Shown: positions 36,081 through 48,868 of the stretch, one piece after another | Layout of the letters: the number at the start of each line of letters is the position of its first letter | How positions within the stretch are numbered: position 1 is the stretch's first letter | NCBI GenBank assembly: GCA_949318235.1 | Contig: OX439131.1 | Span: 16,225,189 to 16,289,188, forward strand | From: Ecdyonurus torrentis | Taxonomy: Eukaryota > Arthropoda > Insecta > Ephemeroptera > Heptageniidae | Direction: 5' to 3' | Length of the DNA: 64,000 bases | Translations under genes and position numbers: made by a program | Notes under the pieces: generated by a model | What the model saw: the letters and a program-made list of their open reading frames with translations, nothing else | Told to the model about the DNA's origin: nothing | The model's database searches: none

Positions 36081-39000
36081 CTTAATCATAACTGATCACT
36101 GATCACTATTACTGCCTCTTTTAAATTTTTTGAAATGCATCCCATAATGGATAGGGAAAAGAGTACTACAGTATACTACCCGATTAGTGCCATGTTGAGC
36201 ATTAGCATCTTACTCAAATTCGTTGGCATGATTTAAAAAAAAAAAAAAAAAATTCACAACTAAGCTGAAGTGGTAAACCAATGTAAATTAGCATGATTAA
36301 TTTATTGTTGCAGAAGAAATCTAACGAGTCTTTCACGTTTTTAGTAAAATTTTATGTAATGTCTTGTATGTAACATTATATCATTATTATATTTAATTTT
36401 ATTTTATGTTAAAATTTTGTTTTTTTAAATAACTATTTTGTAAATTTATTAATTTATGCTAGCATTTAAATGACTAAAAATCCCAAATTGAATTGATATA
36501 ATTCATAAAATTAGAAACAAAATTTTGAATTTATAATCTATAAATAAATACAGCAATAGAATTCAAATGCAAATTCATTGAATGAAAATTGCACAGATAT
36601 ATTATTCTTACTGATTTTAAATTTACCCTATTTTCCTCATTATTATTATTTTTTAAATAAATAATAATTATTCATCTTGTTTAAATTCTCCACATTATTA
36701 AAAACCCACAACTGTAACTCCAGACGTCTAATGATACATTTTGCGGTAGACACTCTTTGCAAACTCAAGTAAGAGTTAACGCAGTGGAAGTTAAGGCATC
36801 AACCATGGACGCACACAAATTGTGTTTACGCTACAGTTAATTTGAAGATAATACAGTTACAAAAGTATTTTCTCAGAAGAGCATTATTATTAACTCTTTT
36901 AAAAAAAAAATCAATGTGCAGTATTTCATGTGAAGTCTGGCAAAGTAGTAAGAAACGCAAAATAGGAAGAAAAAACAAAGTTTCTTATTTTTCAGATGAG
37001 CTCACTTTTATTTATGCCGGAGTGTAATTTTAACATCACGTTTTAAATGTGCGAGAGGGCTTTAAAATGAAACAACTTTTAAACGTTGCTTTTACTTGTC
37101 ACTTGCTTTTATAGTTTAGCAATACAACATATTAAAATGTAAATTCTTGAATGTTAGAGAATAATAATAAAAAAAAGTTTTTTCAAAAGTCACTATGATT
37201 TTGAATTAAAGTCAAGGCATGAGAATAAAACGAACCAATCCTCTATGTATGTGTGTGTGAACAAAAAGTGGTGATTTGTGATGTCTACACCAAGTCACGT
37301 ATTGATTATGAGGCAAACTCGTGCTTGTGGGGTAAGATTGATCACCGAGCAATTTAAAATTTTACATCTGCAGCCGCAGCCGTGTCAACAGTTTGTCTTC
37401 GCAGACTTTGTACGTACTGTATGTAGTCTTACCTTTAAGTCGTATTTTCTTTGTGGGAAAAAAAAAAAAAAAAAAAAAAAAGTCTATTTTTCCTTGTCTT
37501 ACTAGACTATATTATACTATATATATCATTAGTTATTTTACTTCTAGAATCATGAAAATATATGGTCTATTATTAAAGTCTATCTTTTTTTTTCGGTAGT
37601 AATTTCTATTATACGTCTTATTTAATATGACTATTATACTGCTAAGTTAAGACTACTTGTATAATAAATAAAACTTGCATGCTACTATAATTTTAATTAC
37701 AAACGATGTAGTCACGATAACTCATTTTAAAAACTGTATTAAAATATTTATTTTTGTTATTATTATTATTATTTCATTTTTATAAAACTTATATTTTGAA
37801 ATTAATTATCTTATTAAATGTATATTACAAAGAGCGAGATTGTTTATATTTTATGGGTTTAAAACTATTCATAAAAAATACTGTTATTATATTTTTATAA
37901 ATGATAATGATTCTGTAGTTTATATGATGCGTAATTATTCTCAATTCACTAAACAAATCACATTAAAATTATTGATAAAAGTGCTAATTAAAAAAAAGCT
38001 TTCTCCCTGAAAATGACATGCTCATGAAAAAAAAATATATATACAACAATGTGCTTTTAAACCCAAATATTATACTTCATTAAGCTTTTGTATGTAATAG
38101 ATTGACCTAGCAGCTAAACGTTATCTATTTTGATTTTACTTTGTGGGTTATTTGGTTATAAAACTGCAAAATGAAATATCAAAGAAAAGTTTATTCTGAA
38201 ACCCTTTAAAAAAAAACTATATTGTAACCTTTATATAATATTCATTAATATAAACTGACCTTTATAATTTATTTAGTTATGGTCCTTTTAATGGTCTTTT
38301 TAAGCTTTGTGTTGTATATCAAGCATTTTATAATTGAACATAAAAGTTTAGTAGGTTTACACCGGTTTACACTATAGTTCTAGAAAACTGAAGAGCTTTG
38401 GTGACAATAGCATTTTCCTTTTATTTCTCAAACTAAAAAAAAAAAAAAAAATCAACTTCTATGCTTTTACACTACATACTGATAGCCACATACTATCCAC
38501 TAAAAATATTCCGTTCTCAATGATTCTCTCTCTCTCTCTCTCTCTCTCTCTGAAATATTTGATATGAAACTATAACATAACAGTTCAGATGAAAGGTTTT
38601 GACGCAATATTGACGATATGAACTTTTTTTCCCGCTTTATTTTCTCTTCTTTATACTAAAAAATAAAAATAATAATTATAAATTCATTGCTTTCAACTGC
38701 AATATAGTTTTATGTTATATTTTTGCCTCTAGTTTGATTTCTTGTCTGCTGCTCGACAGAATTGACACATATTTTATATCTCTTTAACGTCGACTCCATG
38801 TCATAGCCTTTGAGAAGCAAAGCAGATTATATTATTATTCGAAGCATAGTAGATCCATCTTAACACCATTGCATTGCTTTTACGTTTGCAACGTATATTT
38901 TTGCATCATATAGGATGCAAATCGTATTTCTTAAATTTACGAGAAAGATAAATAATATCGACAGCTGTTTAAAATCCAATGTGATCTTATATAAAAAATA

Positions 39001-40180
39001 AAACCATACAAAAGCAGCTGGCTTATTCCCCACGATATTTTATTACAATTTTGCCTTTTTTGTTTGTCAAATTCCAAGGAATGGTAAACAACTCAAAGTC
39101 ATTCAAAAATACTACCTTTTTTCAAAATACTTTCAAATATTTTGTTGTTTTACATGCAAAGTATTTTAATGCATTAAAATTATGCAGTTTAAGGCATCGT
39201 GTTTTTAATTTTCTACAAGATATTGGTAAATTTTGTTGAAGTAAATTTTAATCTTTTTGTTCTTACACATAAGTAAAAAAAACTGTAACAAAACCTTTTT
39301 ATGCTGCAAAATAGATAATAATTAATGTTTGAGGTGATGGTGATAACTAAAAAAAAATATATTTTAAACACCATTAAATTAAACACCATTAATTTAACAC
39401 AGTTAAATTTTTCATATAATATAACCTTTTTACTTGTTCAATAATTATATATTTTGCAATAAATAAAAATGTATGCAAACTTTAGGATTTGAAATTAAAA
39501 CAGCGTACAGTAATATCCATTGGATTACTATTAATATTAATTTGGATGTACATTAAATATTGTATACCGTATACTTATTAGATTTCAGCATCAATTAAAA
39601 GTTTTATCAAATTTTCAGGGTTTCATTTTGTAATGAATCGATCCGTCAGACATGTCAGAATTTACCATAAGTCTACTATTTTAAAAGTTATATTTTAAGG
39701 GATTATTTAACACGTCATTTATCAAAAAAAGTATCATTAGTGGCATAGGAAACCAATTTTGATATAAATTTAAAATCAATATAAATTTTTTCAATATAAT
39801 TATACTAAAAATAAAAGTCCTAAAATTCAAACATGATACCAATTATATGAAATTTTTTAATAATAAATATTCATAATATAATATTTTTTATTAAAACAAT
39901 GGCATTTTAAAATAATTAAAAATTTCTACAGAAAAAAAAAATTGGCATCAATCTTTCATGTAAATAGGAATATAAAATTGCTACAAAAAAATTATTGGAT
40001 ATTCTGTTCACTTAACCAAAATTGATTTTTTTTTCTCTCTTTTGACTTCACTCATAAGGACATTTAATTGAAAATTTTATACGTACATACGTATTTTTGA
40101 ATTGAATACACATTCAATCATGGACAAGTGTTATACTTATTGTAAATAAAAGTGAATATTTCGAAGTAATTAAACCACAC

Positions 40181-40186
<6 letters not shown>
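36081..40186. other. A+T-rich interval, no gene seen
   Basis: Contains an A run at about 36235-36251, an A run near 37459-37481 and (CT)n at 38524-38551. Two less A+T-rich patches, 36710-36835 and 37240-37450, hold frames of 61 and 75 codons with no recognisable domain. GGGGTAAGAT at 37329 resembles a splice donor but has no partner. Confidence 0.5.
38524..38551. repeat. (CT)n microsatellite
   Basis: About 28 bp of CT. Confidence 0.95.

Positions 40187-40250
<64 letters not shown>
40187..40250. repeat. (TA)n microsatellite
   Basis: About 64 bp of TA. Confidence 0.98.
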
Positions 40251-40252
<2 letters not shown>

Positions 40253-41207
40253 AATAACAAAGAGATTAAATGATGAGAACGACTTGAGACGACATCTAAT
40301 TTTCATCATTCTAGCTGTAAACATGAAAATGGAATCCATTGACTCTTATCTTATCTTAAAATAAGCATACATCTCAACTGCGTATTTGAAGAATAGAATT
40401 TTGTATGTTGTCAAACACCAAAACATTCACTTTGAAAGCCAGACAACATTGAATATGAGAAGAAGAAAAAGTTCTTATCTCCATTCAGTCAAGTTAAAGC
40501 AATATATAATGTGATTTAAATTAAATTTATTGACATTCTTCTAATGTAATGAAAACTTACAACTTTTAATTCGATTGTATTGATAATACAGTAAAAAAAA
40601 GTAATATCGTTCATCACTTCTAATATTATTTCCTTTTGTTATGTGTATAAGGGATGTTAGATTATATAGATTTTTTAAAAGTTGTTGTTAAAGTTTTACG
40701 TACAAAAAAGTATGAAAAATAATAATAATAAATACAAAAAAAAATGTAAAAAAAACTCGTTAACTTTGTATTGATCCACAAAATGCAGTGAAGAAAAAAA
40801 AATAAAAAGTAATAAAGTTAATTTACTTTACTTGTATAAAACATTATGTAACACATTTCTGTTCAAAATAGCATATAATTTCAATGAAATTAATTAATAA
40901 TAATTGACACGCTGTTGCATCGTGTTTAAAACAATTTACATTTTAATAATTAATTACAAAAGGCAGTAAAGTAATATTTAATTATATATTTACTTCCGGG
41001 TATTCATATAATATGTGTGGGTAGATTGAACAAAGGCTTAGGATTATCTGTACAGTTTTAATAGTACGTAAACAAAGATGAGAGCGTCAGTTTATAGTGT
41101 GGGTTCTATAAACATGTATCTGTTTTTGCTTTTTGATATGTCATGCTATATACTTAAAACCACCAGCGGTCTTACTGTCAGAGAGTCCGTGGTTTAAAGC
41201 TTATATA
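40251..41207. other. Interval with no gene seen
   Basis: A+T-rich up to about 41020, then a more mixed stretch (for example ACCACCAGCGGTCTTACTGT near 41159) leading into the GA cluster. Confidence 0.5.
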
Positions 41208-41362
<155 letters not shown>

Positions 41363-41560
41363 CACAACAGAGGCTATAATACAGAGTGAAATAGAGAAAA
41401 CCAGAGGCATGCCAAAATGCTATTTCGACAGGGAGAAAAAAGTTCGAAAAAAAGAATGTGTGTGTGTGTAGAAGAGAAAGTGAGAGAGTGCAAAAATAGT
41501 GAAAACTAGAAAGAGCGAAAGAGCAGACACAACACTAAATACAGCTACATTTTACACGAG

Positions 41561-41563
<3 letters not shown>

Positions 41564-41654
<91 letters not shown>
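41564..41654. repeat. (GA)n microsatellite
   Basis: About 90 bp of GA, followed by AGGGGAGTAGAATACG. Confidence 0.97.
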
Positions 41655-41658
<4 letters not shown>

Positions 41659-41696
41659 GGAGTAGAATACGATCGATTTGAAACCCACGTGGTAGT

Positions 41697-41852
41697 GTGA
41701 CTCTCAACTGGGTCTTTCTGAGAAATCCCAAGGAGACTCTAAATGTTCAAGTTACGTTGGAGCCTCATCTGTTGCTCACTAGCGCTGGCAAAAATACGAC
41801 AACAGAATTGCATGGCTTTTCTGACCAATCAAATGATATTAGAAACAGGGAA
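41697..41852 (+). other. Exon-like stretch ending at a splice-donor match
   Basis: A balanced-composition stretch just after a long (GA)n. One frame is open across it, with peptide pieces [12 protein letters not shown] and SAGKNTTTELHGFSDQ. At 41853 it meets GTAAGTAA, a strong donor match, preceded by AACAGGGAA. If real it would be a first or internal exon (coding or 5' UTR) transcribed rightward. Against it: no in-frame ATG near the start, no recognised domain and no acceptor or second exon visible. The donor match may be chance. Confidence 0.15.
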
Positions 41853-41882
41853 GTAAGTAACGAAGAGGAAAAAATGTTCTAA

Positions 41883-42441
41883 AACACGATACCAAAAGAG
41901 CTAAAATGGCTTTAAGTTTTGTCATGCGTAATATTACATCGTTCTTTTGAAATAGAAACAAAGTGGTTTCGATACTTACAATATTAAATAAAACGTCATC
42001 AAAAAATAATTTAATTTTTACCATAAACATTCAATTTTATATATTATCAAATTATAAGTTGTTATATTTTAACATAACACAAACTTACATTTTATTTTAG
42101 TATTATGTTGTTTTATGTCTTATTATAATAAACTTTAGTATAAAATGATTATAAATTATTATTTTAAGATTTTTATTTTCTTCTCTTTTGCATAGTTAAA
42201 AATACAAATAGTAATAAAAATAATATTTTTTTTTTATATACAGCTAAAACAAATTTTAATTACATCAAATGTGTGTTTTGGCATAAACTTACATAGCTTT
42301 AAATCCTAATTTACCGTTTAAATTGAATTATATATATACCAATCTTTTTATACAGCAGTTCCCTTTTATGGTTGATTTAGTGAAAGCAATTGAACTGATC
42401 AGTTGCAGATATACAGTGATGCATATATTGTAAAAACCATG
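41883..42441. other. Interval with no gene seen
   Basis: A+T-rich, nothing recognised. Confidence 0.5.
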
Positions 42442-42474
42442 GTTTGAATTGGAATAATTTATTCCAATTCAAAC
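42442..42474. repeat. Perfect 33-bp palindrome
   Basis: GTTTGAATTGGAATAA (42442-42457) and its exact complement (42459-42474) around a single T. Confidence 0.95.
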
Positions 42475-42554
42475 AATGTATTTTGAATAAATAAATATTA
42501 TGTTTCAAATCTAAGTATTGGTATGTTGCACCCTTTGATTTGATTTCAGTCTTA

Positions 42555-43375
42555 TAGTCGTTTAACGTAAGTCGTTAACGTTAAGTTAAAGGCATATAAA
42601 ACATGAAAACATTATAAGCATTTACATCACAAAACACTTGATGGGACTTACATAAATAACATTAATTGGTCTCAAAACCCAACTATAACGCCGTAGCAGT
42701 GATCAGAAAATTTTGATTTATGCAACCCGCACAACATTTTCATACTAGTTTTGGCCTGTTTCTGACGTCATAAACAGAAATATTCACGCAAATTGCATAC
42801 TTTACAGTTTTTTCACGACCTCTTGTGGAGCCACATTTACATTCTGGTAAAAATTATCATCAGTTTTGTAGATCCCATTTTGTGTTTATAAATGATTAAA
42901 AGGAACATGTTGTTTCATGTTTTCTATGCCTTTAACTATAACGATAACTGGTTATTTCTATAATATAGATAAACAACATCGCAAAAATTAACGTTAGTTA
43001 TAGATTAACAAAAATTGAAGTTAACATAGGGTTAACTACAACGTTACTTTCAAACGTAATTTTATTTAACTTTATATATTGACCGAAAAAAAAATCAAGT
43101 GACGAGGCGAGAGTAATAATAATAAAAAAAAAATGCTTAGTTTATATTTATAAAATAAGTAAATAACATTAAAAAATTATCTTCATAAATAATTAAACTT
43201 ATGAAAAAGTCATAAAAAATACATATCTTTAAAAAAAGTTGTTAACGTTATAAAGTTAACGTTAAAGGTATTGGACAAATTAGAGTTACCGTTATCATTA
43301 AGTTTATAGTTTTAAATGAAATTAACTTGGCGTCAACGTAATAGAAAATTTAGGTAACGGCTACAAGACTGTCTG
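42555..43375. repeat. AACGTTA-rich block, split by MITE C
   Basis: The flanks of the family C insertion are packed with variants of GTTAACGTTA: GTCGTTAACGTTAAGTTAA before it, then ATTAACGTTAG, GTTAACATAGGGTTAAC, ACAACGTTAC, TTGTTAACGTTATAAAG and GTTAACGTTAAAGG after it. Units are irregularly spaced and degenerate, so this is a decayed tandem array rather than a clean satellite. Confidence 0.6.
42586..42935 (+). mobile_element. MITE family C, copy 3
   Basis: A 350-bp copy with TTAAAGGCATA and TATGCCTTTAA ends. The internal frame open in copies 1 and 2 is stopped here (TTTTGATTTATG), supporting its non-coding nature. Confidence 0.86.
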
Positions 43376-44023
<648 letters not shown>

Positions 44024-44300
44024 AGCGAGCAAACCAATATCCTTTACTTAGATTAATGCTATAAACCATAAATGAAGAGTTCAATTGTAGGTACACTGAG
44101 AAAAAAAAATGAAATATTGAAATAGCAAAGCATTAATCAGCAGTATAAATTTTCAATGAATCTTTTAATAAATTTCAGTGACAAATTAAAACTATTACGA
44201 CTAGTAACTCATACTATGAAACTTACCTTATTTATTACGGTATTTTCATGGTATAGAATCTTTTAGGTGTTAGAAAACTATTTTATACTTATTTTTTTAA

Positions 44301-44591
44301 TTGGGATACAACAATAACACACAAACTTCTATGAAAGTCTCGGTTCCAAAACATAAATCTAAATTATACAAAAGGACCCCATATTATATTACAGCAAAAA
44401 TTTATGATATTCTACCATTAATACTTAGAAATTTAAATAATAATACATTATTTAAAAATCTATTGAAAATCATTTTAATATATAAAGAATATTATACTTT
44501 ATCCGGATGCTTTGACCCCAACTTAAAAATTGATGAAATTGATGTACTTGTGTTTACTACACACTCTAATTTAGAACATTTTTCTGACTGA
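44301..44591 (+). pseudogene. Reverse-transcriptase C-terminal remnant (LINE)
   Basis: This 96-codon frame is the last part of a non-LTR retrotransposon polyprotein. It carries the tail pattern common to Jockey/I/CR1-type elements: an IPKH-like basic segment (VSVPKHKSKLYKRTPYY), then AKIYDILPLILRNL (family pattern 'xKLYNxLPxxI'), a variable helix, and KEYYTLSGCF ('YYSvxEfl'-like). Domains required for activity (endonuclease, polymerase palm with YxDD) are absent upstream, where a stop precedes the frame. A second, frameshifted copy at 60211-60434 shares AKIYD.LP.ILRN.NN and YYTL....D in the same order, confirming the reading frame. The exact clade cannot be fixed from the tail alone. Confidence 0.72.
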
Positions 44592-44796
44592 ATTATCACG
44601 TTTTGCATAATACATTGTTATGGTTCAAAAAAGATAAGACTGTACAGAAACTGTATTGAAACCTTCAGTAGTTAAAAATATATTTAATTATTATTATTAT
44701 ATTAATTGTAAATAAGGACTAGACCAAAGCTTGTTGTTACAATTCTATGTTACTATGAACTGCCGGGGTCAATAAAATTTCTTATTTCTTCTTAGT
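44301..44796 (+). mobile_element. 5'-truncated non-LTR retrotransposon, copy 1
   Basis: An ORF remnant (44301-44591) followed by a 3' UTR that ends TTACTATGAACTGCCGGGGT and CAATAAAATTTCTTATTTC. The last 60 bp match the end of 60211-60616 (TTACTATGAAGGGTCAATAA). Loss of everything upstream of the reverse-transcriptase tail is typical of target-primed insertions. No terminal poly(A) longer than a few bases or target duplication can be seen. Confidence 0.75.
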
Positions 44797-45393
44797 GAAG
44801 ATTTTATTTTTACAGTAATAAAAAAATAATATATTTATTAAAAGGAATATAGTTTTATGAACATAGCCTATGTAACCTAAGTAAGTTTAATACTTTCATA
44901 TAATTTCTATTTTCTAATCAAACATAGTCAAGGTAAAGATTGATTATAAACCAAAATTGTATGATGACGTACGTATTTTAATAATGTCAATATTCTCATA
45001 TCGATGCTCTTCCGGTACTTTTGACTATATGAATTTATCATCCTTAACTTTTCTAATCTAAGTGTTTCTATCTGCATCACTATTAAATACTATAAAAGTA
45101 ACGAAAATTGGTTTATTTTTATTTTAATTCAATATACTTTTATTTACACATCATAACATGTTTTTATACAATACAGCAAAATCATATGAAATAATTGTTA
45201 TTCAAAAACAATATTTGTTTAGTGATAAGGTTTTGGTCTGACTATAAAAACAAAAGTTTGTGAAAACATTTGTAATAAGAATGATTCAAACAAAATGGTA
45301 ATAAGAATAATATATTTTTGTTGATCCAGGCAACCCAAACGTTGGTTTTGGCATAAATATGTACAATATTTAATATAAACAATGTCCCTTACA
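44797..45393. other. Interval with no gene seen
   Basis: A+T-rich, nothing recognised. Confidence 0.5.
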
Positions 45394-45609
45394 TGTCTTC
45401 CAACTTCCTATGCTAGCGTGTAGTCCATAAAAATGACAATGCGACACTGTGGACTACACTTGTAAAGCCATAAGTTCAGGTGTCGACCAGCATAGACATA
45501 TGTGTAATATATGTTTATGAACATAGACACGTGTAATATGTCTATGGTGTTGACTGTGATGACGATAGTGTTCTCATGGACTATAAAAAATGCTCAGAGC
45601 TGGAAGACA
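45394..45609. repeat. Imperfect foldback, TGTCTTCCARCT ends
   Basis: TGTCTTCCAACT (45394-45405) pairs with AGCTGGAAGACA (45598-45609). Inside lie a 10-bp stem, GTGTAGTCCA with TGGACTACAC (45418-45459), and CATAGACA...TGTCTATG pairs. A TTGCAATAAAGAACG stretch and a T22 run follow near 45640-45679. It may be a decayed small transposon or a structured non-coding transcript. Confidence 0.5.
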
Positions 45610-45756
45610 CACTGACATATTGACATTGATTTACACATGTTGCAATAAAGAACGTTTTTTTTTTTTTTTTTTTTTTTATAAAAAAAAATATTTAAAAAAG
45701 ACGACAAGTATTTAAAAAAATTGAAAAAAAAAAGAAAATTATAAGAGAAAAAGAAA

Positions 45757-45787
45757 CAGAGAGAGAGAGAGAGAGAAAGAGAGAGAA
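45757..45787. repeat. Short imperfect (GA)n
   Basis: About 30 bp with one AAAG interruption. Confidence 0.85.
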
Positions 45788-46787
45788 ACTGCAGTTTTGC
45801 TTTATGTCAGAAATATTTCATATTTATGTTACAAATTATTTTATATAATAAGTGTAGAACAAATTGCAATTCAGTCAAAGTATCGGGAATAGCATCTATA
45901 TACATATGATCTTCAAGTTTCTCATTTGCTTAATGATTATAATGATATATTTATTCTTCTTAATTACTGAAGTGTATAATATGTTTTAGAGAGTAAAATC
46001 CAAATGACCCTTTGTTGATCTAAGTTAAGTAAAATTAGAAAACACATATGGTTAAATAAACAGTTTGAGTGACTAAAAATATTAAATTTTTTATGAATTT
46101 ATTATTGTTAAAAAATTTTGTTAAACCATATTTTGAGTGGTTTCTGAATTTTTATACTGTATTTTTTATAGCAGAATTTCATTGAAAAATTTAGTTATAC
46201 GACTTCTAAGCTCTAGAAAAGGTTCAAAAGTAATAATATGTTTGAAAGTTTGACAACCTTTTGAAAACTTATCATCCTTAAAATTTAAATAATAATAATA
46301 ATAATCATATCATTTGTGCTTTTTTTATCATCAATTCTCTGTAAAAAGTTTATTTTTAAATAAATGTGAGTGTATGTGTAAGTATATATAATACATATAC
46401 AGACACGCTAAACAATCATTTAAACATCTTCATTTTAAAGATGATATTAGTTCAGATTCAGAATATTGTTTTTTGAGAAATTTCTTGCGACTTTTTAATT
46501 TTGTATTTTAATATAACAGAGCAATACTATAAATATCAAAAAGACAAATACAACATTTTGTCTTCATATAACTGAAATAATATATATATATAAGAGGCTC
46601 TCTCATTTTCTCACAAGAGCAATATTTCCATTCCATGCTTATAGTTTCTATAACATTAATGAGAAAATGTGAAACAATATAATGGTTCTCATTCTCTGAA
46701 TTTTCTTTTCTATTTTTTTCTTTTATACTAAAATATAACTCTATATCATTTCCTGAGATTCCAGTTTCAATGCAAATAAAATTGAGC
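45788..46787. other. Interval with no gene seen
   Basis: A short (AAT)n at 46290-46305; otherwise nothing recognised. Confidence 0.5.
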
Positions 46788-46930
<143 letters not shown>

Positions 46931-47346
46931 AGAAAAGAAAAGAAAAACATGTCTTAGTTAAAATTGATTTTCTTCTATGTTGAATTGGTTTGTAAAAATG
47001 AAAGCATCATTATCATTATTATTTTTGTATAGCTCTTACGATTACTCAGTGAGAATGCTCTTGGTCATCCTGTAAAATGCGTTACTTTCAATTAATCAAA
47101 GCATCAAGCATCAAGTCCAAAATCTTACAATAAAATAAGTGTTAAGGCATTCGTGATACGTTGGAAAATTTGAGTTAGGGCATTTTGCACGATTACCGTT
47201 GATATAATGTACTAAAGCTATTTTACTTGCTCATTTTCAATATTTTGATTCATATTTTATTTTCCTTTACTTGAGCATAGATAAAAAGAAAAAATTATGG
47301 CACAGAGTTGAATGCCTAAATACATAAAAAGAAAATTTGATGAAAG

Positions 47347-47467
<121 letters not shown>

Positions 47468-48860
47468 CAGTGGCGTGCGGTCCATATATGCAATTAATGC
47501 AATGCATGAGTAGTAATTTATTCCAGAATATTAATTTTTCTTTAGTTTAAAATATTTCCACTGTTCAGTTCATAATGTTTCAAAAACTACCGCGCGGCAG
47601 ATAATGTTTTGTAAAAAAAGAGGGGAAAAGAAGTAGAGGTGGTAAAATATGCAATCGACTAGACTGCGTGGTGAAGCTATGGCTATAGCGAGAAGCACGG
47701 TAGGGGTAGCAAACGCAGCATTTACAGAAAATTAACACACGTTTCAATACACCAACAAAAATGTGATTTCTAAAACTGCATCGGCGGCGCAGAATCACTG
47801 CGCAAGTTCATTTAGATTTTTGATTGGCTGAAAGAAATCATAGCGCGAAAGATCCAAAATCTGAATGAAAACGATGAAAATCATCGAGGCGATCGGCGCC
47901 AACGAAGCAAATTTAAAAATCAAATACTCCAAATAAATAACGTACAGTAACATATATAACTTATACATACAAGTAATGTAAATAAAAAAAATATAAGAAT
48001 ATGGCCATACTTTGCACGCAAAACTAAGAATCAGATTCTTTTAAAGCGACTTAACCCAATGTTCTAAATTTAGAACCTAATATATTTAATTTGTGTTCGA
48101 TCTTCTCTAAAATAATTAAAGAAAAATTAGTAGTATATTTTAGATTTCTAGCCCGCGGGATAAGCAAGGAGGGTAAAGAGACAAACTCTGACATATAGTA
48201 CAGATGTCCTTTACTGTGTGATCGAGTTAATAAAAATCTGTACACCCTTCTCAGATGCTTATCAAAGAGCAAGGGGTACAATTTTTTTTACTAGTAGAGA
48301 TAGAGGTGTGAATTGTACTCCATATCGTTACACTCGCGGAGCTTGCGCTTATTCCGCGGACTAGAAAAGTCAATTAAACGAAAAATTATAAACTATTATA
48401 TATGTTTTTCTTTTGGAAAAAAAAGAAGAAAAAAATCTGTAAAATGATTAGCTAAATAAAAAAAAATTGGCACATTCATTGGTTGATCTTGTTTTTTGAG
48501 CCGATAAAAAATCAATCTCGCTGTTGAGCAAGGACTTTTTTTTTAGAAGTTTTTTTCTATTCTTATCAAGTCTAAAGTACTAAATAAAGAAATAACAATG
48601 AACGATCGTGTTCTAAACAAAAAGCAAAAAAAAAAAAAAAATTCAAATCAAAGCTGGCTATCAATATTTGTGTGTAGTTTGCATAAATCGAATTTTATTG
48701 TATTTAATTGTTAAGAGACTCTTTTTACGGTTTTAGTGTCAAAATACCACGTGATCTCAAAAAAAATCGCGCCTGCGGCGGGCTCTTCTGGGGGGCTGCG
48801 CCCCCCAGACCCCCCGTGGTTTGTTGCATGACCTGCTCCAGGAACCACCGCACGCCACTG
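47468..48860. mobile_element. hAT-like non-autonomous transposon, 1393 bp
   Basis: Starts CAGTGGCGTGCGGT and ends ACCGCACGCCACTG, a perfect 14-bp terminal inverted repeat beginning CAGTGG. It is flanked by the exact 8-bp duplication ATGTGTGT. The 8-bp duplication and CAG...CTG ends are characteristic of hAT elements. Near the right end is a G+C-rich hairpin, TGGGGGGCTGCGCCCCCCA (48789-48807). No transposase is present: the longest interior frames are about 76 codons with no RW dimerisation domain or recognisable catalytic block. A fragment of family A lies inside (48470-48683). Ends and duplication are intact, so the insertion is fairly young. Confidence 0.9.
48470..48683 (-). mobile_element. 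MITE family A fragment nested in the hAT element
   Basis: ACATTCATTGGTTGATCTTG, then TTTTTTGAGCCGATAAAA, AAATAACAATGAACGATCG and CAATATTTGTGTGTAGTTTG follow family A in reverse. Both terminal GAACGAGCTT repeats are missing, so this piece was carried or eroded rather than freshly inserted. Confidence 0.75.
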
Positions 48861-48868
48861 ATGTGTGT
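48861..48868 (+). repeat. 8-bp target-site duplication (right)
   Basis: ATGTGTGT directly after the terminal CCACTG. Confidence 0.9.

Noticed and set aside
47580..47798. Reverse-strand frame with CKCCVCYP inside the hAT-like element, considered as a TTF/BED zinc-finger remnant
   Set aside because: Spacing after the cysteines does not fit and no flanking transposase residues are present.
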